Origin: Myxococcota bacterium
GTDB taxonomy: Bacteria; Myxococcota_A; UBA9160; UBA4427
Length of the DNA stretch: 64,000 nt
Assembly (NCBI GenBank): GCA_029243605.1
Contig: JAQWRT010000080.1
Span: 23,809-87,808, forward strand
Direction: 5' to 3'
Each line of letters begins with the position of its first letter. The first letter of the stretch is position 1. The notes beneath the pieces are model-generated. The model was not told the origin of the DNA, ran no database searches, and saw only the letters and a program-made list of their open reading frames with translations. Below are positions 11,676 through 22,409 of the stretch, in pieces. Made by a program: the position numbers and the translations under genes.

Positions 11676-12910
11676 GTGCTGGGGCTTGTCGGGGCCTCGT
11701 CCACCAGAGCGGCGTGCAGGGCGCGCACCGCGAGATCCGCGTGCTCTTCTTCGATCACCACCGAAATTTTGATCTCACTGGTGCTGATCATCTGGATATT
11801 GATGTCCTGAGTCGCCAGCACATCGAACATCCGGGTGGCGACCCCGGCGTGATCCTTCATCCCCAAGCCCACGATCGACACCTTGGCGATCTCGGCATCA
11901 CCCTCGACGGCGGCGCAATTCAACGCCCCGCCGACCTGCTCGGCGATCTCGAGTGCTCGGGCATAATCGGCCCGGGGCACTGTGAAGGTCATATCCGTGG
12001 TTCCATCGTTGGCGAAGTTCTGCACGATCATGTCCACCACGATCCCGGCCTCGCCCAGGGGCGTAAAGAGCCGCACGGCGATACCCGGCTGATCGGGCAC
12101 ATTCCTGAGTCTGATCTTCGCCTCGTTCACATTGCTCGTGACACCGGAGACCACCAGGCGCTCCATGACATCCTCCTCGGGAACAATCCATGTCCCATCT
12201 TCCGAATTGAAGCTCGAGCGCACGTGGAGGGGCACCGCGTAGCGCATGGCAAATTTGACCGACCGCGTCTGCAGCACCTTGGCACCCAGGCTCGCGAGTT
12301 CGAGCATCTCCTCGAATGAGATCTTCGAAAGTTTTCGCGCGTTCTCAGCCACCCGGGGGTCAGCGGTGTAGACCCCATCGACATCGGTGTAAATCTCGCA
12401 GACGTCCGCTTCGAGGGCCGCGGCCACCGCCACCGCCGACGTATCCGAACCGCCCCGGCCCAAAGTGGTGATATTGCCGCCCGAGTCCACGCCCTGGAAG
12501 CCAGCGATCACGCAGACCGACCCCTCGTCCAGATGGGCCTTGAGTCTGTCGGTTTGGATGCGTTGGATCCGAGCCCGGGTATGCGACGAGTCGGTCTCCA
12601 TCCCCATCTGGCCGCCGGTAAAGGAGCGCGCGGGCACACCGAGTGCCTGAATGGCCATGGCCAGGAGGGCGATAGTCTTCTGCTCACCGGTGGAGAGAAG
12701 CGCGTCGAACTCCCTGGGGATGGGCTCGGCTGCGCCCGAAACCTCTCGCGCGAGAGCATCGAGCTTATTCGTTTCTCCAGACATGGCCGAGACGCAAACC
12801 ACCACCTGGTGGCCCTGCTTCTGAATCGCGGCAACACGCGCGGCGACGTTACGGATCCGGTCCACGTCGGCCACGCTGGTCCCGCCGTATTTCTGGACGA
12901 TCAGCGACAT
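11672..12910 (-). CDS. lysC: Aspartate kinase
   Basis: Phosphorylates aspartate, the first step to lysine, threonine and methionine. The 412 residues start MSLIVQKYGGTSVADVDRIR, with the ATP/aspartate motifs FTGGQMGMETD and TTLGRGGSDTSAVAVAA. Two ACT domains occupy the C-terminal third (IRLRNVPDQPG and VSIVGLGMKDHAGVATRMF), as in feedback-inhibited enzymes. The ATG at 12910 has GGAAG a few nt upstream; a longer reading has no support. The 109 nt before it hold no clear promoter (a TAAAGT -10-like hexamer lacks a good -35). The gene overlaps the ComEA-like gene by 4 nt. Confidence 0.97.
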   Translation of the reverse strand: MSLIVQKYGGTSVADVDRIRNVAARVAAIQKQGHQVVVCVSAMSGETNKLDALAREVSGAAEPIPREFDALLSTGEQKTIALLAMAIQALGVPARSFTGGQMGMETDSSHTRARIQRIQTDRLKAHLDEGSVCVIAGFQGVDSGGNITTLGRGGSDTSAVAVAAALEADVCEIYTDVDGVYTADPRVAENARKLSKISFEEMLELASLGAKVLQTRSVKFAMRYAVPLHVRSSFNSEDGTWIVPEEDVMERLVVSGVTSNVNEAKIRLRNVPDQPGIAVRLFTPLGEAGIVVDMIVQNFANDGTTDMTFTVPRADYARALEIAEQVGGALNCAAVEGDAEIAKVSIVGLGMKDHAGVATRMFDVLATQDINIQMISTSEIKISVVIEEEHADLAVRALHAALVDEAPTSPST

Positions 12911-13019
12911 ATTTCTTCCGTCTTCAGTGCGCTTGCCAGGGAAAGAGGCCCGCCAGAGCGGTGCGACTTTAGCCTGTCCCACCGAGCCGGGTAAGGGTGT
13001 CCGGACGGGCACGCAGCCC

Positions 13020-13544
13020 CTACTCCGCCAGGCTCGCCGACCACCCCGCGAGAATCCGTGCCGCCTCGGGACCTCGGGCCTCGGCCCGGAGCAGCCGGCT
13101 CCCGCCGTCGGCCTCCAATTCGAGTTCGAGTCGATCCGAGGGCAATTCGCCCGGGAATTTTGGCCCCCACTCCACGGCCAAAATCGCCCTCGGCGCGATC
13201 AAGTCGAAGAAGCCCATGGACTCGAGCTCGTCGGGGCTTTCCAAGCGGTAAAAGTCCACGTGGTGGAGCGAGAGCCCCTCCCCGGGAGACGCGTATTGAT
13301 TGGCGAGCACGAAAGTCGGACTCGACACCAGGGACTCGTCGATGCCGAGCCCCCGAGCCAACCCCTTCACAAAAACCGTTTTTCCCGCGCCAAGGTCACC
13401 GCGGAGCGAGACCACCAGGCCGCCAGGGCCCGGCGCGTTCATCTCTCGCCACACCCGGGCCAGCCCCTCCCCGTATCGCCGAGTGGCCTCAGGTTCCGGG
13501 GAATGGAAGCAGGGTCGCTGATCCAAAATCTCGCTGTCCTCCAT
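13020..13544 (-). CDS. tsaE: tRNA threonylcarbamoyladenosine biosynthesis ATPase TsaE
   Basis: ATPase that works with TsaB, TsaC and TsaD to make t6A37 on ANN-decoding tRNAs. The 174 residues have SPEATRRYGEGL, Walker A RGDLGAGKTVF, the LVSSPTFVLAN switch, HHVDFYRLESPDE and VEWGPKFPGELP, all typical. The chosen ATG at 13544 has AGGAGG nine nt upstream. This puts the first 56 nt inside the 3' end of nnr in another frame; the next in-frame ATG would delete the conserved N-terminal strand, so the overlap looks real. tsaB, tsaC and tsaD are not in the window. Confidence 0.94.
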   Translation of the reverse strand: MEDSEILDQRPCFHSPEPEATRRYGEGLARVWREMNAPGPGGLVVSLRGDLGAGKTVFVKGLARGLGIDESLVSSPTFVLANQYASPGEGLSLHHVDFYRLESPDELESMGFFDLIAPRAILAVEWGPKFPGELPSDRLELELEADGGSRLLRAEARGPEAARILAGWSASLAE

Positions 13545-15159
13545 GCTCTCGTGCCTCCTCGCGCAATTGCTGCATGGCGCTCGGCATCTCGTCTGCGAGT
13601 TCGCTGGCGAGCAGGCCCGCCTCACCCCGCCGCCGGGCGATTCGGTCTCCCGCCCTTCCGTGCACATACGCCCCGAGCCCAGCGGCCTCCATGCCGGCGA
13701 GCCCCTGGGCGAGAAGCGCCGCCACCAGTCCCGTGAGCACATCACCACTGCCCCCGGTCGCCAGATTGGGCCCGCCGGTGGGATTGATCATCACTCGACC
13801 GTCGGGGCAAGCAATCACCGTCCCCGGGCCCTTCAAGAGAACCACCGCTCCGCTCAAAGTTGCCAACTCCTGGGCAGCCCCCACCCGGTCGGCATTGATG
13901 GCCTGGGCGTCGGTCCCCAAGAGCCGAGCCGCCTCCCCCGGATGCGGCGTCAAGATCGTCCCGGCCTGCCGGGCGCGAAGCGTGGCCGGCGCCTTTAACG
14001 CATTCAGGCCGTCGGCATCGATCACCAACGGAAGCCGGATCCGCTCGACCAGGGCGCGAACCAGCGCCTGAGTCTCGGGCTCTCGGCCGAGTCCCGGTCC
14101 CAGGGCCACCACGTCCCGACTCTCGGCCAAGGACACGATGGGGTCGAGTGCCGCCTCGGCGAGGGCTCCTTCGGGGGTTTCCGGCAGAGCAGCGGTCATC
14201 ACCTCGGCACACTGGGCCTCGAAAACATCGCTGAGACTCGCCGGGCACCCAATGCTGACCAGCCCCGCCCCCGCGCGCGCCGCCGCGATCGCGCTGAGCG
14301 CGGCGGCCCCGGAGAGCCCGCGCGACCCTCCGATCACGAGAACATGGCCGAAGCTCCCCTTATGCCCGTCGGGCCTTCGCTCGGGCAGGGCTCGAGCCGC
14401 CGCCGGCCCCGTCCACAGCACCGCGGCGCCCTTGACCGTCTCGGTCTCCTCGCCAGGAAGGACATCGGCGATGCCGATCCGCGCGACCCAGACCTCTCCG
14501 GCAAGACCACGCCCGGGTTCCAGCGCGAGACCCATCTTCGGGGCATTCACAGTCACCGTGGCGTCCACAGCGAGGGCCTCACCCAGGATTTGTCCCGTAC
14601 CCGCGTCCAACCCCGACGGCAGATCCACCGCCACGCACCACCCACCGCGACCCGCCCGCCGAGCGTTGAGGTGCCTCACCAGATCCGCCACCGCTCCCGA
14701 CAGCGCCCGCCCAAGACCCGTGCCAAAAAGTGCATCGACCACGACACCCCCCGGCGCGAGTGGGCGAGCCAGGGGCCAGGCCGGCTCCACTGAGCAGCCC
14801 ACACTTTCGGCCCGGTGAAAATTCAGCGCGGCTTCTCCACGGAGTTCCGAAACCTCGCCCAAGAGCAGCGTCCGCACGGGCACACCGAGCAGCGTCAGAT
14901 GCCGGGCGATGACAAAACCGTCCCCGCCATTATTCCCCGGACCGCAGAAAACCATCACCTCCGCGTCGGGCGTCGCCAGGGCCTCCGCGCCCTGGGCCAG
15001 GATGAAGTCGACCACCGAGCGGCCGGCGCTCTCCATCAAGGCATCGCCCGAGACTCCGAAGGAGTCGATGGTGTAGCGGTCCAAGGCACCCATGCGGGCA
15101 GCGGAGACCAACGTCCAGGCGGCAAATGCGGGCATCACGCGCGCTCGGCGCGGGAGCAT
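13489..15159 (-). CDS. nnr: Bifunctional NAD(P)HX epimerase/dehydratase
   Basis: Repairs hydrated NADH/NADPH: the N-terminal YjeF_N domain epimerises NAD(P)HX and the C-terminal YjeF_C/carbohydrate-kinase-like domain dehydrates the S form using ADP or ATP. The 556 residues show FCGPGNNGGDGFVIARHL and VDALFGTGLGR in the first half, and GGSRGLSGAAALSA, VIDADGLNAL, TPHPGEAARLLG and NLATGGSGDVLTG in the second. The start is ATG at 15159 or the ATG eight codons later; neither has an ideal ribosome site. In many genomes acpS lies between glmM and this gene; here it is absent. Confidence 0.95.
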   Translation of the reverse strand: MLPRRARVMPAFAAWTLVSAARMGALDRYTIDSFGVSGDALMESAGRSVVDFILAQGAEALATPDAEVMVFCGPGNNGGDGFVIARHLTLLGVPVRTLLLGEVSELRGEAALNFHRAESVGCSVEPAWPLARPLAPGGVVVDALFGTGLGRALSGAVADLVRHLNARRAGRGGWCVAVDLPSGLDAGTGQILGEALAVDATVTVNAPKMGLALEPGRGLAGEVWVARIGIADVLPGEETETVKGAAVLWTGPAAARALPERRPDGHKGSFGHVLVIGGSRGLSGAAALSAIAAARAGAGLVSIGCPASLSDVFEAQCAEVMTAALPETPEGALAEAALDPIVSLAESRDVVALGPGLGREPETQALVRALVERIRLPLVIDADGLNALKAPATLRARQAGTILTPHPGEAARLLGTDAQAINADRVGAAQELATLSGAVVLLKGPGTVIACPDGRVMINPTGGPNLATGGSGDVLTGLVAALLAQGLAGMEAAGLGAYVHGRAGDRIARRRGEAGLLASELADEMPSAMQQLREEAREHGGQRDFGSATLLPFPGT

Positions 15160-15235
15160 GACTCCCCGACCCAGAGCGGTGGAAGGTCTGGCCTCGTGCG
15201 AAGTCCCCGCATGACCCCGAGCCTAGAGGTCGGCA

Positions 15236-16603
15236 TCAAGCATCGAGGTCTGCCTTGAGAACTCCGGCCAACCGGTTTGCGTAGCCCTCGACGTCGAAGT
15301 CTTCTGCCCCTTCGACCATTACCCGGGCCTTGAGCTCGGTTCCGCTATAGCGGATCAGGATCCGCCCCTTCCCAGCCATTTCGGCCTCGACCTCGGCGAT
15401 GGCCGCCTGAAGCCCGAGCAATCCTTCCAACGGCTTTTTCTGGGCAACCTCGACGTTGACCATCACCTGGGGGTATTGCTTGAATCCCGAAACCAGTTTC
15501 GAGAGCGGGACACCCTCTCGCGCCAGGATGGCCAGGACCTGAACCGCCGTGAGTAGACCGTCTCCAGTGGTTCCGTGATCGAGGAAGATCACGTGCCCGG
15601 ACTGCTCGCCGCCCAGGTTGTACCCACCCTTGCGCATGGCTTCCACCACGTAGCGGTCGCCCACCTGGGCACGGATGAGGTCTAGCCCCTGCTCGGCAAG
15701 CGCCTCCTCGAGCCCCAGGTTACTCATCACGGTCGTGACCACACCGCCTCCCTTGAGGCGACCGTTTTCCGACAGATAACGGGCACACAAGCCGATCACG
15801 ATATCGCCGTCGAGGACCTCGCCCCGCTCGTCGATGATCATGACCCGGTCGCTGTCTCCATCGACTGCGATCCCGATATCGGCCCCCACCTCACGCACCC
15901 GATCGGAAACTCCCTCTGGGTAGAGCGAGCCGCAATTCTTATTGATATTACGACCGTCCGGCTCGACGCCCAAGGTGGAAAGCTCGGCACCCAACTCGTC
16001 CAGGACAATGGGGCCCACCTGGTAGGCCGCCCCATTCGCGCAATCGAGAACGATTCGCATCCCCTCCAGAGTCAGGTCGCGGGGAAAGGTATTCTTGAGA
16101 AATACGACGTAGCGCCCCTCGGCATCGTCGATACGAGTGGCTTGGCCGACCTCCTCCGCCTTGGCTCTCAACTCGGGCAGCCTGCCGGATTCGATCAACT
16201 CTTCGATTTTCAGTTCAAGTTCGTCGGCCAGCTTGAAGCCGTCACGACCAAAAAACTTGATGCCGTTGTCCTGGTAGGGATTATGGCTCGCCGTGATCAT
16301 GACCCCTGCATCGCACCGCATATCCGTGGTCAAAAAGGCCATCGCCGGCGTGGGCATCGGGCCCACATGAATGACATCCACCCCCATGGAACAGATCCCC
16401 GCGGCCAGGGCATCCTCGAACATATAGCCCGAGAGCCGAGTATCCTTACCGATCAGAATCTTATGCTGGCGATCGCTGGTCTGGCGGAAGACATGAGCCG
16501 CGGCCTGGCCGAGAGCGAGGGCCACCTCCGCCGTCATCGGGTGAACGTTTGCGGTCCCCCGAACGCCATCCGTCCCGAAGAGTTTTCGACCCTCATCTGC
16601 CAT
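15236..16603 (-). CDS. glmM: Phosphoglucosamine mutase
   Basis: Converts glucosamine-6-phosphate to glucosamine-1-phosphate for UDP-GlcNAc, feeding peptidoglycan and LPS. The 455 residues begin KLFGTDGVRGTAN. The phosphoserine loop MITASHNPYQDNG places the catalytic Ser at about 106, the metal loop is DGDSDRVM, the sugar-binding loop GGEQSGH and the phosphate loop RYSGTE. ATG 16603 has GGGGAAG just upstream. It follows cdaA and cdaR, the conserved order in which GlmM is known in Firmicutes to interact with and dampen the c-di-AMP cyclase. Confidence 0.98.
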   Translation of the reverse strand: MADEGRKLFGTDGVRGTANVHPMTAEVALALGQAAAHVFRQTSDRQHKILIGKDTRLSGYMFEDALAAGICSMGVDVIHVGPMPTPAMAFLTTDMRCDAGVMITASHNPYQDNGIKFFGRDGFKLADELELKIEELIESGRLPELRAKAEEVGQATRIDDAEGRYVVFLKNTFPRDLTLEGMRIVLDCANGAAYQVGPIVLDELGAELSTLGVEPDGRNINKNCGSLYPEGVSDRVREVGADIGIAVDGDSDRVMIIDERGEVLDGDIVIGLCARYLSENGRLKGGGVVTTVMSNLGLEEALAEQGLDLIRAQVGDRYVVEAMRKGGYNLGGEQSGHVIFLDHGTTGDGLLTAVQVLAILAREGVPLSKLVSGFKQYPQVMVNVEVAQKKPLEGLLGLQAAIAEVEAEMAGKGRILIRYSGTELKARVMVEGAEDFDVEGYANRLAGVLKADLDA

Positions 16604-16650
16604 CGTATCTTCCCCGCTGTTCACAGTCTCGGTCACCCGCGCCCCGGAGT

Positions 16651-17355
16651 TCAGGGCGCACCCTGGCTCCCCGGGTCCGCCCCCCCTGGAAGCTGAGCCG
16701 CTTCGAGGGGAGCATCCGGTTCGATCCGAATCTTAACCTCCACGGGCCGATCATCTTCCATCCAGACCGTACCCAGTCCGGGGTTGACCCTTGCCTCGGC
16801 AATATAATCGGCATTGAGCCCGGTCAAATTGATGTTTTCCGTGACGACTTCATCGAGTCGCATCACCTGGCTTCGGGCGCCCACCAGCCAAACCTTGGGC
16901 GGCTCGATAGCCGCGGAGACGAAGTGGAAGCCCGCTGCCGGCTCGCCCTGAAGATCCGCGCGCACCCGCACTGACTTGCGCCCCCTCTTCTCGAAGCGGA
17001 CCTGAACCCGAGATGGGGCATGACTGACAAACCGGGCAGCCCGAGGCAGGTCGATCTTGGAGAGGTCCACGTCGTAGACCGCCACCCCCGGCTTGGCGCC
17101 GGAAACGTCGATTTCCAACTTGTAATTATCGGGGTTCACGCTGCGCAGGACGGCTCGACTTCCCATCACGCGCACATTGATATCGTCAATGCTCTGCTCG
17201 GTGACCACCAAATTTTCGGGCAGACGATCCAGCACCACAGGAATATCGAAGCCGCGCTCGGCATTGCTCGTCCCCGACGCGATTCCCCAAAGGAACACAG
17301 CGATGGCCAGTGCCAGCAAAAAGAGTCCTGGGCGAACTGACGGATATCGACGCAT
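16651..17355 (-). CDS. cdaR: YbbR-domain protein CdaR
   Basis: Membrane-anchored partner of the c-di-AMP synthase CdaA. The 234 residues have one N-terminal membrane helix (LFLLALAIAVFLWGIASG, about 11-28) followed by two or three YbbR-type beta repeats (for example IPVVLDRLPENLVVTEQS and VRVRADLQGEPAAG) that would lie outside the inner membrane. The tail beyond about 215 is proline- and glycine-rich. It sits between cdaA and glmM. Firmicute CdaR proteins modulate cyclase activity; here that is inferred from position. Confidence 0.92.
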   Translation of the reverse strand: MRRYPSVRPGLFLLALAIAVFLWGIASGTSNAERGFDIPVVLDRLPENLVVTEQSIDDINVRVMGSRAVLRSVNPDNYKLEIDVSGAKPGVAVYDVDLSKIDLPRAARFVSHAPSRVQVRFEKRGRKSVRVRADLQGEPAAGFHFVSAAIEPPKVWLVGARSQVMRLDEVVTENINLTGLNADYIAEARVNPGLGTVWMEDDRPVEVKIRIEPDAPLEAAQLPGGADPGSQGAP

Positions 17356-17396
17356 CTGGCTGACTTATCCCTTCCCTACCCCGTGACTCCCGAGTT

Positions 17397-18284
17397 CTAG
17401 CCTCGAGAAATTGCCTCATCGCCCAGGCCGGGAGGGTTCCCGGAAGGCTCACCCGACGAGCGCTCGCCCTCACCGCCACCCCGCAATTTCTGGGTCTCTC
17501 CCGTCAGGATCTCGTGGAGCATGACCCTGAGCCGAGAGGCGTCGAGCCCTCGAACCATTTCCCCCGCCATGACCACCGAGATCGTCGCCGTCTCCTCCGA
17601 GACGACCACCACCACCGCGTCGGTCTCTTCGGTGATGCCCACGGCGGCCCGGTGCCGAGTCCCGATCCCCTCGGGCAGATTATCGCGCTGGGCAAGCGGA
17701 AGAATGCAGCCCGCCGAAGCCACTCGGCCATCGCGCACGACCACGGCACCGTCATGCAGCGGCGAGACCGGCTGAAAGAGCGCGACCAGAAGATCGGCGC
17801 TGACCCAGGAATCAATGACCCGGCCCGCCTCAATCTGGTCTGTCAGCGCGCTTTCCCGCTCGAGCACGATCAGCGCCCCGACCCTTTTCTGAACCAGGCT
17901 CTGGGCCGCCCGAACGATCTCTTCCAGCATCTTGGATTCCTGCTGGGCGGAGACGGTGGGAAAGAAGCCCCTTCCCACTCGAGCAAGGGCCCGCCGAATA
18001 TCGTTCTGAAAGAGCACAATGATAATCAGCACAGCCGACCCGAGGAAATTCTGCAGGATCAATCGCACGGTGGGCAACTGAAAAACCTCGGAGGCGAGAC
18101 TCAGTCCGATGAGAACGATCAACCCCACCAAAATCTGGATCGCTCGGGTGCCACGAATCAAGAGCAGCAGCCAATAGATCCCGATTGTGACCAAAAAAAT
18201 ATCCACGCTGTCGCGCCAGGGATCGAAATTGGCGGCGAAAAAATCACCGACCTCGCGAAGGAAGGTCCAGATGACCTGAATCAC
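17397..18284 (-). CDS. cdaA: Membrane diadenylate cyclase CdaA (c-di-AMP synthase)
   Basis: Makes c-di-AMP from two ATP at the inner membrane. The 295 residues open with membrane helices (IFLVTIGIYWLLLLI, ILVGLIVLIGLSLA and LGSAVLIIIVLF), then the DAC domain with both catalytic signatures: PLHDGAVVV (DGA) and GTRHRAAVGITEETDA (RHR). The start is GTG at 18284, overlapping the folP stop as GTGA, with AAGGAG five nt upstream, so longer readings into folP can be dismissed. The C-terminal 30 residues are glycine- and serine-rich. No phosphodiesterase gene for c-di-AMP (gdpP or pgpH) is visible in the window. Confidence 0.96.
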   Translation of the reverse strand: MIQVIWTFLREVGDFFAANFDPWRDSVDIFLVTIGIYWLLLLIRGTRAIQILVGLIVLIGLSLASEVFQLPTVRLILQNFLGSAVLIIIVLFQNDIRRALARVGRGFFPTVSAQQESKMLEEIVRAAQSLVQKRVGALIVLERESALTDQIEAGRVIDSWVSADLLVALFQPVSPLHDGAVVVRDGRVASAGCILPLAQRDNLPEGIGTRHRAAVGITEETDAVVVVVSEETATISVVMAGEMVRGLDASRLRVMLHEILTGETQKLRGGGEGERSSGEPSGNPPGLGDEAISRG

Positions 18285-19141
18285 GCCAACTCCTTCCGAC
18301 GCGCCGAGCCGAGTGCCCGGCCGACCTGAACCGCTCGGAGCGCCCCGGCCGGGTCGTGGACGCGAACAGCATCCGCGCCACCGAAGGCCGCGACCGCGCA
18401 GGCCGCATGACTGGCGAACTCGCGGTCCGCCACCGCTTCCCCGGTAATGGAGCCGAGAAAGGCCTTGCGCGAAGCGCCCACCATCACGGGCAAGCCGAGA
18501 CGGCCCTTCAGCCAACCAATATGAGCGATCAGTTCCAGATTGTCCTCGAAGCGCTTCCCGAAGCCGATACCGGGATCGACGACCAAGTTACGACTGGCCA
18601 CACCCGCCGCCCGGGCCTGCTCGACGGATCGTGCCAATTCCAGGGCGACCTCCTCGAGGACATCTTCGTAGCCGGGGGAATCCTGCATAGTCGCCGGAGT
18701 CCCGCGCAGATGTCCAAGAATCAACGTGCTCCCAGCCTCGGCCACTTCCGCCGCCAGGGTCGCATCGCTCGACAGCCCGGATATATCGTTGACCACACGC
18801 GCCCCGGCCTCAATAGCGCAGCGAACCACAGGGGTCCGACGCGAGTCGATGGAAATGGGAACGTCCAGATCCTGGGCGAGTTTCTCGATGACACCCGCTG
18901 TACGATCAATCTCTTCCTGAACCCCGACCTCGCCGGCACCGGGCCGGGTCGACTCACCACCGACATCGATCATGTGGGCACCGGCCTCCACCAAAGCATG
19001 GGCGGCCGCAAGGGATCGATCGAGACAGATATCCCCGCTCGAGCCCAAGAGTCGCCCCCCGTCCGAGAAGGAGTCGGGCGTAACATTCAAGACCCCCATC
19101 ACGGTCACTCGATCGGCTGGAAAGAGTTGGTCGTCGCCCAC
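18281..19141 (-). CDS. folP: Dihydropteroate synthase
   Basis: Condenses dihydropterin pyrophosphate with p-aminobenzoate in folate synthesis; the sulfonamide target. The 286 residues form a TIM barrel with the pyrophosphate loop MGVLNVTPDSFSDGG, the second signature VGGESTRPGAGEV, NDISG, DPGIGFGKRFEDN and the terminal RVHDPAGA. It lies 21 nt after ftsH, the usual ftsH-folP order, and overlaps cdaA. Confidence 0.97.
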   Translation of the reverse strand: MGDDQLFPADRVTVMGVLNVTPDSFSDGGRLLGSSGDICLDRSLAAAHALVEAGAHMIDVGGESTRPGAGEVGVQEEIDRTAGVIEKLAQDLDVPISIDSRRTPVVRCAIEAGARVVNDISGLSSDATLAAEVAEAGSTLILGHLRGTPATMQDSPGYEDVLEEVALELARSVEQARAAGVASRNLVVDPGIGFGKRFEDNLELIAHIGWLKGRLGLPVMVGASRKAFLGSITGEAVADREFASHAACAVAAFGGADAVRVHDPAGALRAVQVGRALGSARRKELA

Positions 19142-19162
19142 GCCGCTTCTCCTTGGCGCAAC

Positions 19163-21070
<1,908 letters not shown>

Positions 21071-21265
21071 TGCTTATCCTCTACGCTCTACTCGCAAACG
21101 GTAGTTCGCGATGCACTTCGCCGAACGAAAGCCCGGTTTCAGCTCCTGGACCGTTGTCGAGACGCCGCCTTGGGCGCCTTAGTTCACCGGAGCCGCCAAC
21201 TGCCCATGAGCTGCACACCGCCCGCTTCCTGGGACGCATGCCATCGCTGCATAACCGAGTTGAGC

Positions 21266-22342
21266 TTAGCATGAACCCTTGGCATCTACCTCAACCCGCC
21301 CCATTCGAAAAACCCCCCGGGCCTTGATCAACCTAAGCCCGCCTGGAAGTTCAAGCTCGGCGCCCGTGTACAAGTTCTCCGCCGCTAGGAAGCGCCAGAG
21401 GCGCACGAGATGCACCCGGCTGATGTCCCGACCCGCTCCCAACTCCCTCATGGCGCGGGCGGCCAGCCGCAGGGCCAGCGCCTCGGGCAGCTCAGCCCAT
21501 CCCTCTTCCACGAGTTCCAGGCCTCGCCCGGACATCCGCCCCTCAGCGTCGTCGTGATCCTTGATCCCCCAAAGCTCCCCTGCTTTCAATTCCACCAACT
21601 CGTCGATCCACTCCGAGTCTCGCCTCTGACTCTCGGCCAGGCGAGCGACCGCCCTGAGAAGTTGAGGGTTGAATTCCTCTGCCAAGCCGGGAATCCAGTG
21701 ACGACGCAAACGGTTTCTCGTATAGGCGTCACTGGCATTCGACGAGTCCTCTCTCCAATCGAGACCTTCGCTTCGGGCGAAAGCCTCGATCTCGGCCCGG
21801 CTGGCCGCGAGCAAAGGCCGCACCACGCCGCCCTCGCGAGACCGCTCGGGGATTCCCCCCAAAGCCGAGGGGCTCGCTCCCCGAAGCAACCGCATGAGGA
21901 CGGTCTCCGCCTGGTCGTCGAGGGTATGGGCGGTGGCGATGCAGTCTGCGGCATGCTCCTCCGCGATGGTCTCGAGGGCCCGGTAGCGACACGTCCGCGC
22001 GGCCTCTTGCAGTGTGGGCCGGGCTCGCTTCGTGCCCCCCTCCCGGAGGCTTCGTGGATCGACCCGAGCGCTGGAAAAGCGCAATCCCATCTCCGCAGCC
22101 CGCAGCGAGACGAAGCGCTCGTCGCCGTCGGATTCCTCGCCGCGTAGGCCGTGGTTGATATGGGCCACGGAAAGCTTCAGGCCCTCGGCCGAAGCAACCC
22201 GATGCATCCCCTCGAGCAACACTGTGGAATCCACACCGCCGGATACGGCGATCAGCACGTGCTGCCCTCCCAGTCGAAGGTCTCGAACAGCGCGGCTGAG
22301 GACATCCAGGACCATCCCGGGAGAGTACCTCGCGCGCCCCAT
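21266..22342 (-). CDS. tilS: tRNA(Ile)-lysidine synthetase
   Basis: Attaches lysine to C34 of the CAU-anticodon isoleucine tRNA so that it reads AUA. The 358 residues contain the PP-loop VSGGVDSTVL, VAHINHGLRGEESDGDE, ATAHTLDDQAETVLMRLLRG, RPLL and EDSSNASDAYTRNRLR. The C-terminal region is short relative to the longer E. coli type. The start is ATG at 22342 (GAGG six nt upstream) or ATG 22315. tilS followed by ftsH is a widely conserved order. It diverges from the acyl-CoA synthetase gene. Confidence 0.95.
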   Translation of the reverse strand: MGRARYSPGMVLDVLSRAVRDLRLGGQHVLIAVSGGVDSTVLLEGMHRVASAEGLKLSVAHINHGLRGEESDGDERFVSLRAAEMGLRFSSARVDPRSLREGGTKRARPTLQEAARTCRYRALETIAEEHAADCIATAHTLDDQAETVLMRLLRGASPSALGGIPERSREGGVVRPLLAASRAEIEAFARSEGLDWREDSSNASDAYTRNRLRRHWIPGLAEEFNPQLLRAVARLAESQRRDSEWIDELVELKAGELWGIKDHDDAEGRMSGRGLELVEEGWAELPEALALRLAARAMRELGAGRDISRVHLVRLWRFLAAENLYTGAELELPGGLRLIKARGVFRMGRVEVDAKGSC

Positions 22343-22409
22343 CCCGTCGCCTCATCGTGTCCCCGGATCCCTGGCGCGAATTCGGCATCTGAAGTATTCC
22401 CCAGCCCCT

